Source: an uncultured Bacteroidota bacterium (lineage in GTDB: Bacteria; Bacteroidota; Bacteroidia; Bacteroidales; SZUA-534). Taken from it: a stretch of DNA of 33,489 nt. The translations under genes and the position numbers were made by a program. The stretch spans positions 1 to 33,489 of the forward strand of contig CAMKOM010000033.1 of assembly GCA_946414435.1 (NCBI GenBank). The letters run 5' to 3'. Positions 13,995-22,163 of this stretch are shown here, piece after piece. A model generated the notes under the pieces. That model did not search any database. It was given only the letters and a program-made list of their open reading frames with translations, and was not told where the DNA came from. The number at the start of each line of letters is the position of its first letter. Positions within the stretch are counted from its first letter, which is position 1.

Positions 13995-14210
13995 TCATAC
14001 TCCCTCGGTTCGGACGTTGTATTCTCCGTTTTCAATCTCAAATTTGGTTAGTTTCACATTCGGATACCATCTGGCCAGTTCCTGCGTGACCTGTGACTTG
14101 CGCAGCCGTCCCATCTGATCGACGACGCCGCCCAGTCCGAACGACCGAAACAAACAATGCTCGCCCGGTCTGCAATTGATCATGTTCACAATACATTTGC
14201 CCGTATCCAT
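13995..14210 (-). CDS. gp25/gpW-like baseplate wedge protein (short)
   Basis: A 71-aa protein containing NCRPGEHCLFRSFGLGGVVD, which matches the conserved lysozyme-like core of gp25/gpW (usually TRPGERVMRPDFG). At 71 aa it is shorter than the usual 100-130 aa and lacks part of the N-terminal arm. It has GAGGT before the ATG at 14210. Position next to gpJ supports a role as wedge component that triggers sheath attachment. Confidence 0.75.
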   Translation of the reverse strand: MDTGKCIVNMINCRPGEHCLFRSFGLGGVVDQMGRLRKSQVTQELARWYPNVKLTKFEIENGEYNVRTEGV

Positions 14211-14218
14211 ACATTACC

Positions 14219-14656
14219 TCATAACAATACATATTTCGCGGGTTTGCTCGGTTTTGTATCGGTTTTCTGATAGCTTTCGGCGAGTTCGAGCGATATCTGC
14301 ACAGCCGAAATGATATCGACGGCATCCACGGCGAACGAAAACGACACGCCGCGCACACAAAACGAACCTTCAAGCGCCTCGTTCCAATACAAATCGCCCG
14401 TTTGCCCTGCGATGCCTTCGAACGCTTCGACGATTTCAAACAGATTGAGATCAGGCGCAAGCACATTGCGCGCCACCTGCAATGTCACCGTCGCCGTTCG
14501 CGCCGTTTTCTTCCTGCGACGCGTAATCGACTGCGGCTTTTTGGAATAATCGTATGCAAAACGGCTGTCGAGCTGCAGACCGGCACCGATGGACAGCTGC
14601 GCCGCGCCCACGAATTCGATCTGATTCTGTTCATCGATGTAAAAGCCGTTTTTCAT
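14219..14656 (-). CDS. Hypothetical baseplate/tail protein, 145 aa
   Basis: An unrecognised 145-aa protein starting MKNGFYIDEQNQIEFVGAAQ, chosen over an upstream in-frame ATG because AGGA lies at a usual distance. It is predominantly beta with a basic patch (RRRKKTARTATVTLQVAR) and a conserved-looking YWNEALEGSF segment. It occupies the place between spike and gp25-like protein where baseplate hub components lie. It ends 9 bp before the gp25-like start. No function is assigned. Confidence 0.65.
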   Translation of the reverse strand: MKNGFYIDEQNQIEFVGAAQLSIGAGLQLDSRFAYDYSKKPQSITRRRKKTARTATVTLQVARNVLAPDLNLFEIVEAFEGIAGQTGDLYWNEALEGSFCVRGVSFSFAVDAVDIISAVQISLELAESYQKTDTKPSKPAKYVLL

Positions 14657-14687
14657 GATGATTTTTCCTTTGATGGGGGCTCGCTTT

Positions 14688-14761
14688 GGCACGTGTCACG
14701 ACACGTGCCTACAGCTCGCCTGCGCTTGCTATCACTTTCGGGCGACCACATGGGGTCGCCC
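14688..14761 (-). repeat. Two REP-like palindromes between spike and baseplate genes
   Basis: GGCACGTGT-CACG-ACACGTGCC (14688-14709) and GGGCGACC-ACATGG-GGTCGCCC (14740-14761) are perfect hairpins with unrelated stems, each followed on the + strand by CTACAG or TACAG. Read leftward, each is CTGTAGG plus a hairpin. They look like chromosomal interspersed repeats of the GGGCGACC type and are unexpected inside a late operon. Confidence 0.6.
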
Positions 14762-14781
14762 CTACAGCGATACGCCGCGCA

Positions 14782-15360
14782 TTATCCTGGTATGGGTGTC
14801 GGTATCGGGGGTGTGGTCGGTGAACCTGGGGCCGCGCATGTATGGGTGTGCTGAGCAAGGCTCGAAACCGCAGCGGGTTTCTTGATGTATCGCGGATGAC
14901 TACCCGCATCCGGGTCAGTCTGGTTTCCGTCGTCCACCCATTCTGGATTGGGCCACTGCAATGCCGCAATCGAGATTCGACAGTCAGCAGCCGTGACATT
15001 GCCGGCAGCCGTCATGTCACCCGTAACCGTCGAATCGCCGCCCACCGACGCATCCCCGCCGATGGCAGTGTTCCCGACCACAGACAGATTCTGTTTGATT
15101 TGCAGGTTTGCATCCATGAAGTACTGGAAATCGGCATCATCCTTGCCAAACATGGCAAATCCTCGCCCGGTGACTTCATCCAGACACCCGAAAAGCACCG
15201 AATCCGCCGCAATGTTGCACTGGTTTGGCCGAAGATATGGCGGCAGATACAGCGTGCCACGAATGGCCGCATTCATCTGCGATTTGACTTTGGCCATGAA
15301 CGCCGCGCCCTGGGCATCCTCGCCCGTGAGTTCGGTCACGATGTAGAATCCAAGCTGCAT
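14782..15360 (-). CDS. Baseplate spike protein (P2 gpV-like)
   Basis: A 193-aa protein starting MQLGFYIVTELTGEDAQGAA, with GGGG shortly upstream. The middle has short regular repeats (SVGGDSTVTG, DMTAAGNVTAAD) suited to a trimeric beta-helix. The C-terminus has HTHTCAAPGSPTTPPIP-type sequence. P2-family spikes carry an HxH motif that binds iron at the tip, and the HTH here probably does the same. It would pierce the outer membrane. A Rho-independent terminator lies just upstream of its start. Confidence 0.8.
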   Translation of the reverse strand: MQLGFYIVTELTGEDAQGAAFMAKVKSQMNAAIRGTLYLPPYLRPNQCNIAADSVLFGCLDEVTGRGFAMFGKDDADFQYFMDANLQIKQNLSVVGNTAIGGDASVGGDSTVTGDMTAAGNVTAADCRISIAALQWPNPEWVDDGNQTDPDAGSHPRYIKKPAAVSSLAQHTHTCAAPGSPTTPPIPTPIPG

Positions 15361-15373
15361 CACACATCCCCAC

Positions 15374-15410
15374 AAAAAAAAGCCACCTGCATGCATAACA
15401 GCGTGGCTTT
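15374..15410 (-). terminator. Intrinsic terminator inside the late operon, before the spike gene
   Basis: On the minus strand AAAGCCAC (15410-15403) pairs with GTGGCTTT (15386-15379) across a 16-base loop, within a run of eight T (15381-15374). It lies between the gpD-like gene and the spike gene in the same direction. Baseplate and fibre genes thus need readthrough, antitermination or a separate promoter. Confidence 0.75.
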
Positions 15411-15437
15411 GTTTGGTGGCAGTTTGCGCCGGATAAA

Positions 15438-16751
15438 TTATCCAATCTGTCGTATTTCGAGCCTCATCACGTTCGACACGTAATCCATGACGAAGTAATC
15501 GACCACGCCGACGACCTCGCCCGTGTCTTTTGGGATGGCGACCTGCGAATGATGTCTGACGGCATTGTCCAGGTCGCCCGAAACGATGAGATTGCATGCG
15601 CGGTATTGCGCCCGGCGCAGGCACTGTTTTGCCCAGGATTCATCCCCCGACCGAAACACCGATTCGACTTTGAGCACCTCGCCGGAATTGTCGCCGTCGG
15701 TGAATTCGTTTTCGCCATCGCGCCACACAATGCCCGAAATCAGTTCGTCCATGCCGTCTTCTTCGATGGTCAGGCCTTCGAGCGTCTTTTGGGCGTTCGC
15801 ACTTTCGGGCACAAAGACAAATGTGACCTTGCCAAGATGCGACGAAACGAGGAATCCTGCCGACTGCTGCAGGGCTTCGAGCGCGTCCATCGGTGTATCA
15901 TTCAAGCGGTAGTAATCGACATGGCCATGCACTTTGACATCGGCATCGAGCCCGAGTTTGTCGCACAGATACCCGATGATGTCGGCCAAATCGCAATCCT
16001 CGAATGTTTCGGTGAGCGTCTGGTTTGCGGCCTCTGTGTAGATCGATCCCGACAAAAGCAGGATGCCGTCGGTCAAATCCGCCTGGATGATGTGATAGGT
16101 AACATCCCCGAGCGGCAGGCCCAGCGTAACCGTGGCCGTCTTTTCGTCGACCAGCGACTTTAAAAAAGCCTCCCGGTTGACGTTGTTCCTGTCCGCACCC
16201 AAACACAGCTCGATTTCGCACGCATTTGGCGTCACGTTCATCTGTGAGACGGTCACGCTGTCTTGTACGACCAATGTTTTGCCGTTCACTGTGAGCGAAA
16301 TTTTGGGCATTGGCAGAGATTCGGGATCGAACTCCAGCGAACGCTGCCGAACGACCTCTTTGACACACTCGACGCCGCTCAATGCCAGGTCACAGGCAAT
16401 CGAGACAGGCGCGGATGTCGATAGGTCGGTCACGCGCGTCGTGTTTTTGTTCGTGAGCGCAAATTTCAATTCCGGATAGAGCGGATAACCGCCCAGCGTG
16501 ACCGGTCCCGATTCGCCGTCCTTTTCGACGGGCAGGCCATCGAGGATGCCATACCATTCGTAAAAGTCGAGCCCCATGGCCATGCATCTGGCCCGCGTGA
16601 CTTCGACCTGTGCCGATATTTCGGCAGGCTCAAAACCGCGCGATGAGACATAGCCGCCCGTGTGTTCGACGGTCTTTGCCGTCTTGCGCATCGAAATGCC
16701 GGTCACAAAGACAAGCGGAATCTGTATCGAAGCCCATGATAAATACTGCAT
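15438..16751 (-). CDS. Late control protein D / baseplate hub (P2 gpD, Mu gp44-like)
   Basis: This 437-aa protein matches the gpD/gp44 hub family. It starts MQYLSWASIQIPLVFVTG, has the DLADIIGYLCDKLGLDADV segment, then LNDTPMDALEALQQSAGFLV and CLRRAQYRACNLIVSGDLDN. It forms the central hub joining tail tube to spike. It follows the LysM protein in the usual order T-X-D. It is somewhat longer than P2 gpD (387 aa). Confidence 0.85.
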   Translation of the reverse strand: MQYLSWASIQIPLVFVTGISMRKTAKTVEHTGGYVSSRGFEPAEISAQVEVTRARCMAMGLDFYEWYGILDGLPVEKDGESGPVTLGGYPLYPELKFALTNKNTTRVTDLSTSAPVSIACDLALSGVECVKEVVRQRSLEFDPESLPMPKISLTVNGKTLVVQDSVTVSQMNVTPNACEIELCLGADRNNVNREAFLKSLVDEKTATVTLGLPLGDVTYHIIQADLTDGILLLSGSIYTEAANQTLTETFEDCDLADIIGYLCDKLGLDADVKVHGHVDYYRLNDTPMDALEALQQSAGFLVSSHLGKVTFVFVPESANAQKTLEGLTIEEDGMDELISGIVWRDGENEFTDGDNSGEVLKVESVFRSGDESWAKQCLRRAQYRACNLIVSGDLDNAVRHHSQVAIPKDTGEVVGVVDYFVMDYVSNVMRLEIRQIG

Positions 16752-16755
16752 GATG

Positions 16756-16959
16756 TCACTCCCATGGCGCCTTGATCACGTCGATCTGTGTCGTGATGAC
16801 TTCGGGAACGGCCACATGCTCGCCACCTTCGAACATGACCACGCCTTCGAGATTGCGGCTGTTTGCCGCGCAAAGTTCGTCGCACATAAACTCATCGCCA
16901 TAGACTTTGTATGCGATGCTGTCCCAGGTGTCGCCGTTGGCTGCAATGTATGTTTTCAT
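16756..16959 (-). CDS. Tail protein X (LysM-like)
   Basis: A 67-aa protein beginning MKTYIAANGDTWDSIAYKVY, the characteristic LysM-like start of P2 gpX, and containing FMCDELCAANSRNL and GGEHVAVPE. It probably links hub and tube and may contact peptidoglycan. Its start overlaps the stop of the tape-measure gene by one base (TGATG), and it lies 4 bp from the gpD gene. Confidence 0.9.
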   Translation of the reverse strand: MKTYIAANGDTWDSIAYKVYGDEFMCDELCAANSRNLEGVVMFEGGEHVAVPEVITTQIDVIKAPWE

Positions 16960-19085
16960 CAGAATACCCCCATGCGTCCGGCTTTGAATGCCGCCTTGCT
17001 CATGGCGCGACTAAAGTCACGGCTCGAAACGGCCTGCGCCAGACTGAGTGCCGTCGTTTGATTGCCGCTCATAGTGAAGTTGTTTTGGATGCTGTAGGCG
17101 ATGTTTTCGGCCCGTTGTGCGCGGCTGTAGTCCAATGGGATGATGGCCTCTGGCCCGCGTTCGCCGACCAACGACGGACCGAGCGCGATGCCGCCATTGG
17201 CATTTTGTGGCAGTGTGCCGACATCAATGACATCGTCGTCGCCGCCTGTCCATTTGCCAAAGAAATTGGCAAGTTTTTCAATGAGCCATTCGAATTTGGG
17301 CAGAATCGTTTCACTCATGAAGTTTAGGAATTTTCCAAGTGCTGTGAATATCGGGTCGAGAATGGGAAGGACGGTTTTAAACAGATTCACAAAGCCATCG
17401 ACAATCTGTTCACCTGCCGGGGATGTAATCAAATCGGAAATCTTTTCGACAATGGGGAAGACTGCGGGGATGAGCTTCATCAAAAGCTGATTCTTTTTGT
17501 CTTCCATTTCGCGCATCTTAATGGCGAGCTTTTCAGCATCGCTCGGGCCCTGTTCTTTGCTTTCGTTTGCTTTTAGACTGGTCGCAAACTGAGCCCAGTC
17601 CATGTTTCGGTCTGCGGTCTGAGCCTGTAGTTTGTTTCGGTCGCCTTTGACATAGTCGGCTATTTTGAAATCTTTGGCGAACTCAAATACGCCCTTTCCC
17701 GAAGCACTTTGTCTGCGAACGAATTGAGTAAAGACCTGTTCGAGTTCGTCATCGCTCTCAAACGCGCCGCTGTTTTGCATGGCGAGGTAGACGGCCTGAT
17801 AATCCGAAACCGAACCGCCGGCAGACTGAATGTCTTTTCGGTTTGCAAATGCCTGTGTGGATGCCGCGATTTGGTCTGCGCTTGCGCCTGTGACTTTCTG
17901 AATGGCATTGAGTTTTGCGGCATATTGTCGGTAGCCTGCAGCCCCGGCTTCATTGGTGCCGGACTGAGACGCGAAAGCCGTAGAAATGCCTGGGTAACGC
18001 AGTTCCATTTCGACAGCCTGTGATAGTTCGCCGCGCTGCAGATTGCGCCCGAGCGTGCCTTGCACTCGGTTGATGGCATCGACGATTGTGCCGTAGTCCG
18101 AGCCCGTATAAACATTCAGTTCACGAAGCAGGGATTTTGCGTCATCGTTGGACATGCCCTTGACGCGGTTTGCCTGTCGTTCGCGTTCGACTTCCTGATC
18201 GGCACCGCTGGCCACCGCCGAAATGGCAGAGCCTATGCCGCGCGCGATGCCAATACCTGCTTTGGCAACGGCTGTCCCCGTGCGAGCAGCGCCGCCGATT
18301 CTTCCAAAAGTATTATATGTAAGCTGACTTATGACATTGGCGGCTTTTACAGTTTTTTGGAACGTAGTCGTTTTGACAATCACCTCTTGTATGGCCTTTC
18401 CGTTCGCTTTTATCACTTTCTCATTTGCTTTATATGCTTTCTCTGCCAGTTCAATTGCTTTGATATAGGCTTTCTGCTGTTTAATTTTGTCATCCAGTGC
18501 CTTTTTTTCGGCTTTGTCGGTTGTCGCTTTGCGCTTTGCAATCAAAGTCTGAAGTCGCTCGTATTTACCCTCTGTTTTGACCTCAAGTTCTGTTTGTTTT
18601 AGCTTTTTCCGGATTTCCCGATTCTGTTTGATGCGGATTTCGAGTTCACTGCTGCTTTCGATTTGAAGATTTTCATAGAGTTTCCTGAGCTTCGTTGCGG
18701 CTTCGACTCTTTTGTCATTCGACGCACCGGATTTGATCAGCTGATTGAGTTCATCTTCGAGCGCAACGATGTCCGATTGCTGTTGTCTTAGCTGTTCATA
18801 TTGTGATTCGAGTTCAGATACGACCTTTTTTGAGCTTTGCGAATATCCTTTGACAACTTTGTCGAAATCGAGCGCAGAATTCTTAGCCATCTCTTTAAAT
18901 TTAGAGATCAGCTCATCGGCTGCGTTTTCGGCTTTCTCCAAACTTTTAGCCATATCGTCGCCTGAAATTGCCCCTTTGGCAATTATGCCGACATTCTTGA
19001 GCCCTTTTTCTATGTCTCGTATGGCGTCTTTACTGTTGTCATGAAGTTCGAGATCGATAACATACTCTGATTTGACGTTGCTCAT
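16959..19085 (-). CDS. Tail tape measure protein
   Basis: A 708-aa protein with a long coiled-coil N-terminal third, a Gly/Ala-rich hydrophobic stretch (AARTGTAVAKAGIGIARGIG, about residue 270), and a C-terminal region with NANGGIALGPSLVGERGPEA, a motif common at the end of tape measures. It sets tail length and is probably ejected with DNA. The start at 19085 is chosen for AGGAG. At 708 aa it predicts a tail somewhat shorter than P2's (gpT, 815 aa). Confidence 0.9.
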   Translation of the reverse strand: MSNVKSEYVIDLELHDNSKDAIRDIEKGLKNVGIIAKGAISGDDMAKSLEKAENAADELISKFKEMAKNSALDFDKVVKGYSQSSKKVVSELESQYEQLRQQQSDIVALEDELNQLIKSGASNDKRVEAATKLRKLYENLQIESSSELEIRIKQNREIRKKLKQTELEVKTEGKYERLQTLIAKRKATTDKAEKKALDDKIKQQKAYIKAIELAEKAYKANEKVIKANGKAIQEVIVKTTTFQKTVKAANVISQLTYNTFGRIGGAARTGTAVAKAGIGIARGIGSAISAVASGADQEVERERQANRVKGMSNDDAKSLLRELNVYTGSDYGTIVDAINRVQGTLGRNLQRGELSQAVEMELRYPGISTAFASQSGTNEAGAAGYRQYAAKLNAIQKVTGASADQIAASTQAFANRKDIQSAGGSVSDYQAVYLAMQNSGAFESDDELEQVFTQFVRRQSASGKGVFEFAKDFKIADYVKGDRNKLQAQTADRNMDWAQFATSLKANESKEQGPSDAEKLAIKMREMEDKKNQLLMKLIPAVFPIVEKISDLITSPAGEQIVDGFVNLFKTVLPILDPIFTALGKFLNFMSETILPKFEWLIEKLANFFGKWTGGDDDVIDVGTLPQNANGGIALGPSLVGERGPEAIIPLDYSRAQRAENIAYSIQNNFTMSGNQTTALSLAQAVSSRDFSRAMSKAAFKAGRMGVF

Positions 19086-19097
19086 GAACAACTCCTA

Positions 19098-19126
19098 TTG
19101 ATTATTCGTGGAATTGTGATTATGCT
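19098..19126 (+). promoter_or_regulatory. Rightward promoter of the first tiny membrane gene
   Basis: TTGATT (19098-19103), a 17-base spacer and TATGCT (19121-19126) lie 33 bp before the ATG at 19159. The promoter overlaps the tape-measure leader on the other strand. Confidence 0.55.
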
Positions 19127-19158
19127 GTTGATGTAACCTCAGTGAAGGGAGGTGAAAT

Positions 19159-19314
19159 ATGCCATTTCAATATGAACCGATTCATGCAGAGACCAAAATT
19201 GGCAGCATTATTCTGAACATAGGCAGAGTGGTTATACTTGTTGTGGAGTTGGCCATCACTTTGTTCATTTTTATTCCTTTCCTCTATCTGGTTATCGGAT
19301 TCCTTTTGGCCTAG
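19159..19314 (+). CDS. Tiny membrane protein 1 (51 aa), antisense to the late operon
   Basis: Starts MPFQYEPIHAETKIGS and continues with one or two hydrophobic helices (VVILVVELAITLFIFIPFLY and onward). GGGAGGTG precedes the start. The 25 bases 19130-19154 are identical to the leader of the second member at 19854-19878. In that leader ACCTC (19136-19140) pairs with GAGGT (19149-19153), hiding the Shine-Dalgarno. It fits exactly in the gap between tape measure and chaperone genes but points the other way. Own promoter, SD-sequestering leader and membrane helix recall type I toxins or small exclusion proteins. The function is unknown. Confidence 0.7.
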   Translation: MPFQYEPIHAETKIGSIILNIGRVVILVVELAITLFIFIPFLYLVIGFLLA

Positions 19315-19340
19315 CCTCTTTTTGTGGTGTGATCTAGCGT

Positions 19341-19810
19341 TCATTCGCTGGCGCGCCTGATCATTGAAAAGTGGAAATACAGCGCCGTGATGGGCATGTT
19401 CAGCAGAGCAATGATGTCGGTGTGATAGTCCATCGACAGCCTTCCAAGCGATCCATAAAGTGTGGCGATGTCGTGATCGGTGTTTAGTCCACACCAAGCC
19501 AAAAAAAACTTGCTGTCTGTGCGATATTCATGGCATCGCGCATGGGAATCTTGGTGAAATCTGATATTTGCAAGCCGTCCGTTGCTTTGAGGGCAGCCAC
19601 AAAGCCGGATGCAAGCTGGAATTCAAATGACAGTTTGCGCGGCTTTGACATGTTCTCGGCTTTCATCGTCATTTGATCCGATATCTGCGCTTCCAGTTTG
19701 CTGATTTGCCTGAAATCCGAAGTGCTCAATTCATCGAAATTGAGCGCAAATTCAGTAATTTCTTTACCGTTTTCGAGTTTGAACGGTTTTGTAAGTGCGA
19801 TTGTTTCCAT
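19341..19810 (-). CDS. Tail assembly chaperone with probable -1 frameshift extension
   Basis: The zero frame (19810-19484) encodes 108 aa, starting METIALTKPFKLENGKEITE and ending SFFWLGVD, a P2 gpE-like tail chaperone. Near its end the codons AGT TTT TTT TGG contain the slippery string T-TTT-TTT within eight T. Slipping by -1 there opens 53 further codons (starting LAWCGLNTDHDIATLYGSLG) to TGA at 19343-19341, giving a 156-aa fusion. P2 gpE/E+E' and lambda gpG/GT use the same device. The coordinates given cover both products. The extension has clear coding character and fills an otherwise empty stretch. Confidence 0.8.
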
Positions 19811-19821
19811 GGCTTATCCTA

Positions 19822-19850
19822 TTGACTTTGCGCTGAAGCGCGTTTATCTT
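19822..19850 (+). promoter_or_regulatory. Rightward promoter of the second and third tiny membrane genes
   Basis: TTGACT (19822-19827), a 17-base spacer and TATCTT (19845-19850) form a good sigma70-type promoter directly ahead of the conserved leader. It lies just upstream of the chaperone start, which is on the opposite strand. Confidence 0.6.
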
Positions 19851-19882
19851 TTCGATGTAACCTCAGTGAAGGGAGGTGTGAC

Positions 19883-19990
19883 ATGCCGTTTTCGACTTTT
19901 GAAAGTAAATTCGACGACATCGATTCAATTATTTTTTGGATCATCATTCTGTTTCCAATTATCGGGGTTATCATTTGTTGCATGGATTAG
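19883..19990 (+). CDS. Tiny membrane protein 2 (35 aa)
   Basis: Starts MPFSTFESKFDDIDS and has one transmembrane helix containing IIFWIIILFPIIGVIICC. The leader at 19854-19878 is identical over 25 bp to that of member 1, with the same ACCTC/GAGGT pairing over the Shine-Dalgarno. The N-terminal pattern MP-aromatic-x-x-aromatic-E is shared with the other two, so they are probably paralogues. No known family is recognised. Confidence 0.7.
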   Translation: MPFSTFESKFDDIDSIIFWIIILFPIIGVIICCMD

Positions 19991-20023
19991 CGTTGCGTAA
20001 CCACTATCGTGAGGAGGTGGATC

Positions 20024-20140
20024 ATGCCGTATTCGACGTATGAATATAAAATCAAAGGCAATGTTGAAGCGTTAATCAATTTAGCAATCATTCTATCGCC
20101 CATAATCATTCTCATCATCGCAGCCATGATAGGCAATTAG
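20024..20140 (+). CDS. Tiny membrane protein 3 (38 aa)
   Basis: Starts MPYSTYEYKIKGNVEA, followed by one helix (INLAIILSPIIILIIAAMIG). GAGGAGGTGG precedes the ATG. The leader is a diverged version of the other two (GTAACC, then GAGGAGGTG), and CCAC (20001 region) can pair with GTGG over the ribosome-binding site. It ends in TAG, whose last base begins the terminator stem. It is 33 bp after member 2 and probably cotranscribed with it. Confidence 0.7.
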   Translation: MPYSTYEYKIKGNVEALINLAIILSPIIILIIAAMIGN

Positions 20141-20167
20141 CCGCCCCAACGAGGCGGCTTTTCTTTT
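20140..20167 (+). terminator. Rightward intrinsic terminator after the tiny membrane genes
   Basis: GCCGCC (20140-20145) pairs with GGCGGC (20153-20158) across a seven-base loop, followed by TTTTCTTTT. It ends the rightward transcript just before it would run into the tube gene, so this is a self-contained rightward unit. Confidence 0.8.
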
Positions 20168-20169
20168 GC

Positions 20170-20700
20170 CTAAAGCAGTTCATCCACCTCGCTGCGGTAA
20201 TCCTCGCCATTGATGATGAGTTTGCCTGCGGCGCGGTCGATGTTGAAGTGTTCGTATTTGCCGTCTTCGAGCACGCGGTATTTAACCAGGCTGACGTTGT
20301 AGTCGCCGGTCGATTCGGCCCCGGGATTCTTGCCGGACTGCGGAATCTGGGTGATATAGCCCGAGTAATAGCACACGAAGCCGACGACGCGGATGGCGCC
20401 ATTGGGATCGGTCACTTCGCGAACCCAGCGAGCGACATGGGATTTAAGGCCCTTGCCCGATAAGACCATCGAATCTTTGGAATCGGGAACGGTGATGGCC
20501 ATCGACAGATCGCCCAGGCGCGAATGGTCTGGCACGGTCTGCGAACCCATCATCTGGATGGTGCCGGTCTCGAAACTGATATTCGGCAGCGTAATCGTAC
20601 AATCGACGGCAGCGGGCGTGTCGGACGGCACGCCATCGGGTGCGTCGTAAATCGTCACGCCCTTGATCTGCCCATAAATAGGAATGCGTTTTAAAGCCAT
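20170..20700 (-). CDS. Major tail tube protein (P2 FII-like)
   Basis: This 176-aa protein starts MALKRIPIYGQIKGVTIYDA, with the tube-family pattern of beta strands and the segments DCTITLPNISFETGTIQMMG and GFVCYYSGYITQIPQSG. Length and position directly after the sheath gene match P2 gpFII. It polymerises into the inner tube through which DNA passes. Start at 20700, with GAGGTGAACC upstream. Confidence 0.9.
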   Translation of the reverse strand: MALKRIPIYGQIKGVTIYDAPDGVPSDTPAAVDCTITLPNISFETGTIQMMGSQTVPDHSRLGDLSMAITVPDSKDSMVLSGKGLKSHVARWVREVTDPNGAIRVVGFVCYYSGYITQIPQSGKNPGAESTGDYNVSLVKYRVLEDGKYEHFNIDRAAGKLIINGEDYRSEVDELL

Positions 20701-20708
20701 GGTTCACC

Positions 20709-22163
20709 TCACTCATAATAAACAGACAGACCAGCGCTCGAATGGGCCACATTGAGCTGTGCGTATTTGAGCGGAGGCGTGATGGTCGATTCGATACTCC
20801 AGACAAACTGGCCGAGCGCGATATTGTCGACGGGATTGTCATCGGCTTTGAACGAACACGTGGCATCGCCGATGATTGCGCCAATCGACTTGATATAGGC
20901 CAGATAGTCGTTTTCTTCCTGAATGACGTCGTTGCGCATCGTGAGCGTCATGGGATCATCTATGCTAAACCGATATTTGAGCTGGAATCGGTTCGTCAGC
21001 ATGATGAGCATGCGGATGTTGCTGTCATAGCGAGCGCGTTCATCCGAAACGTTGCCGGCTGTGAATGCGGATGTGTGATCGCCCCAGGTATGCCAGTTGC
21101 CGCCGCCGTAGTTGATATAAGAGCAAATGCCGTCGGCGCTAAGCTGTGTGGCCGCGCTTTCGGTGAGGATTACAGCGGCAAACCCACCATAATAAACAGT
21201 ATCATCTTTATAGTTTGCAACGGCAGGTGTTACATAGTCAGTTGGAGTCCAAGTGAGCACTCCCTCACCGTCTGTAAAAGTAACTTCCTGAGTCACATTC
21301 ACAGGATACTCAGGGGCACCACCGTTCCATAAAACGATACTACACCTCAAAATGCCGTTGTAATCCGTAAATCCTTCTTCGGTTAATGTGAATGTCACGG
21401 TTGGATTGGAGTTGCTTTTTGCAACAGTGTGGGCTAATCCCCTGCTATTGTCACAAACAATCCCCTGAATGCCGGGAATGGCAAGATTGCCACCGCATCG
21501 AGCGGGAACGCCATAATCGGAATCTGATTTGGCCATGAGACAGGCTCTCACAGCCGCACCCGATACGAAATAACCGCCGCTCGTTTTGACGTGTCCCCAA
21601 ACGGCGTCTGCCAGTTCGTCATTGAGCTGTTTGTCTTTTACAACGGCATCGACATTAACGGCATTTGCTTCATTGAGTTGTTCGGAATATTCCGATACAT
21701 CGTAGACCATGAACGAAACCCAGTGACCGTCTGCTTTTTTTGCAATCATATTGAGTGCCGCAAGGACGCTCGAATCCGTAACCGACGGCGCGCACAGTAT
21801 GTTGACGGTGGTCGGATTCTCACGAAGCAGATTCTCGATGGCATAAACACCGGTGAACAATTCCGCATCGCCGATGTAATCATCGGCATCGAATTCGGTG
21901 CTGTTCGACACGGGAATCATGTAAACCTGATTGATGCCGGCGACGCTGAAAGCAGCCACAGCGGCCTCGCTCAGGTTGTAGCCGTCGCCCGGTGCACCGC
22001 CGAGTTTTTCGGCATAGTCCGCCATCGACGTGATGAGGACTGCCTTGTTTAAATCACCTGTCGGGCTTGCCCCGATAAAGATCACATTGGTATCGGTCGA
22101 TACCGGCGTGTTTGCCAGGCTTTTGACAAGCTGCGCATATACGCCATATTTCTCAGTTGCCAT
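20709..22163 (-). CDS. Contractile tail sheath protein, with an extra inserted domain
   Basis: A 484-aa sheath subunit starting MATEKYGVYAQLVKSLANTP, with GGAG upstream. Sheath hallmarks are VIFIGASPTGD near the N-terminus, then PGIQGIVCD, then GICSYINYGGGNWHTWGDHT and RYDSNIRMLIMLTNRFQLKY. Between about residues 243 and 327 (21183-21437) there are ~85 additional residues with Thr/Val-rich beta character (for example NPTVTFTLTEEGFTDYNG). This DNA is less GC-rich than the rest of the gene. The insertion would be surface exposed on the sheath. It contracts to drive the tube into the cell. Confidence 0.9.
   Translation of the reverse strand: MATEKYGVYAQLVKSLANTPVSTDTNVIFIGASPTGDLNKAVLITSMADYAEKLGGAPGDGYNLSEAAVAAFSVAGINQVYMIPVSNSTEFDADDYIGDAELFTGVYAIENLLRENPTTVNILCAPSVTDSSVLAALNMIAKKADGHWVSFMVYDVSEYSEQLNEANAVNVDAVVKDKQLNDELADAVWGHVKTSGGYFVSGAAVRACLMAKSDSDYGVPARCGGNLAIPGIQGIVCDNSRGLAHTVAKSNSNPTVTFTLTEEGFTDYNGILRCSIVLWNGGAPEYPVNVTQEVTFTDGEGVLTWTPTDYVTPAVANYKDDTVYYGGFAAVILTESAATQLSADGICSYINYGGGNWHTWGDHTSAFTAGNVSDERARYDSNIRMLIMLTNRFQLKYRFSIDDPMTLTMRNDVIQEENDYLAYIKSIGAIIGDATCSFKADDNPVDNIALGQFVWSIESTITPPLKYAQLNVAHSSAGLSVYYE

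Noticed and set aside
19120-19497. 125-aa leftward frame downstream of the tail chaperone
   Set aside because: It is His/Arg-rich without coding character, starts at TTG without a ribosome-binding site and is in the +1 frame. The -1 frame gives a sensible extension instead.
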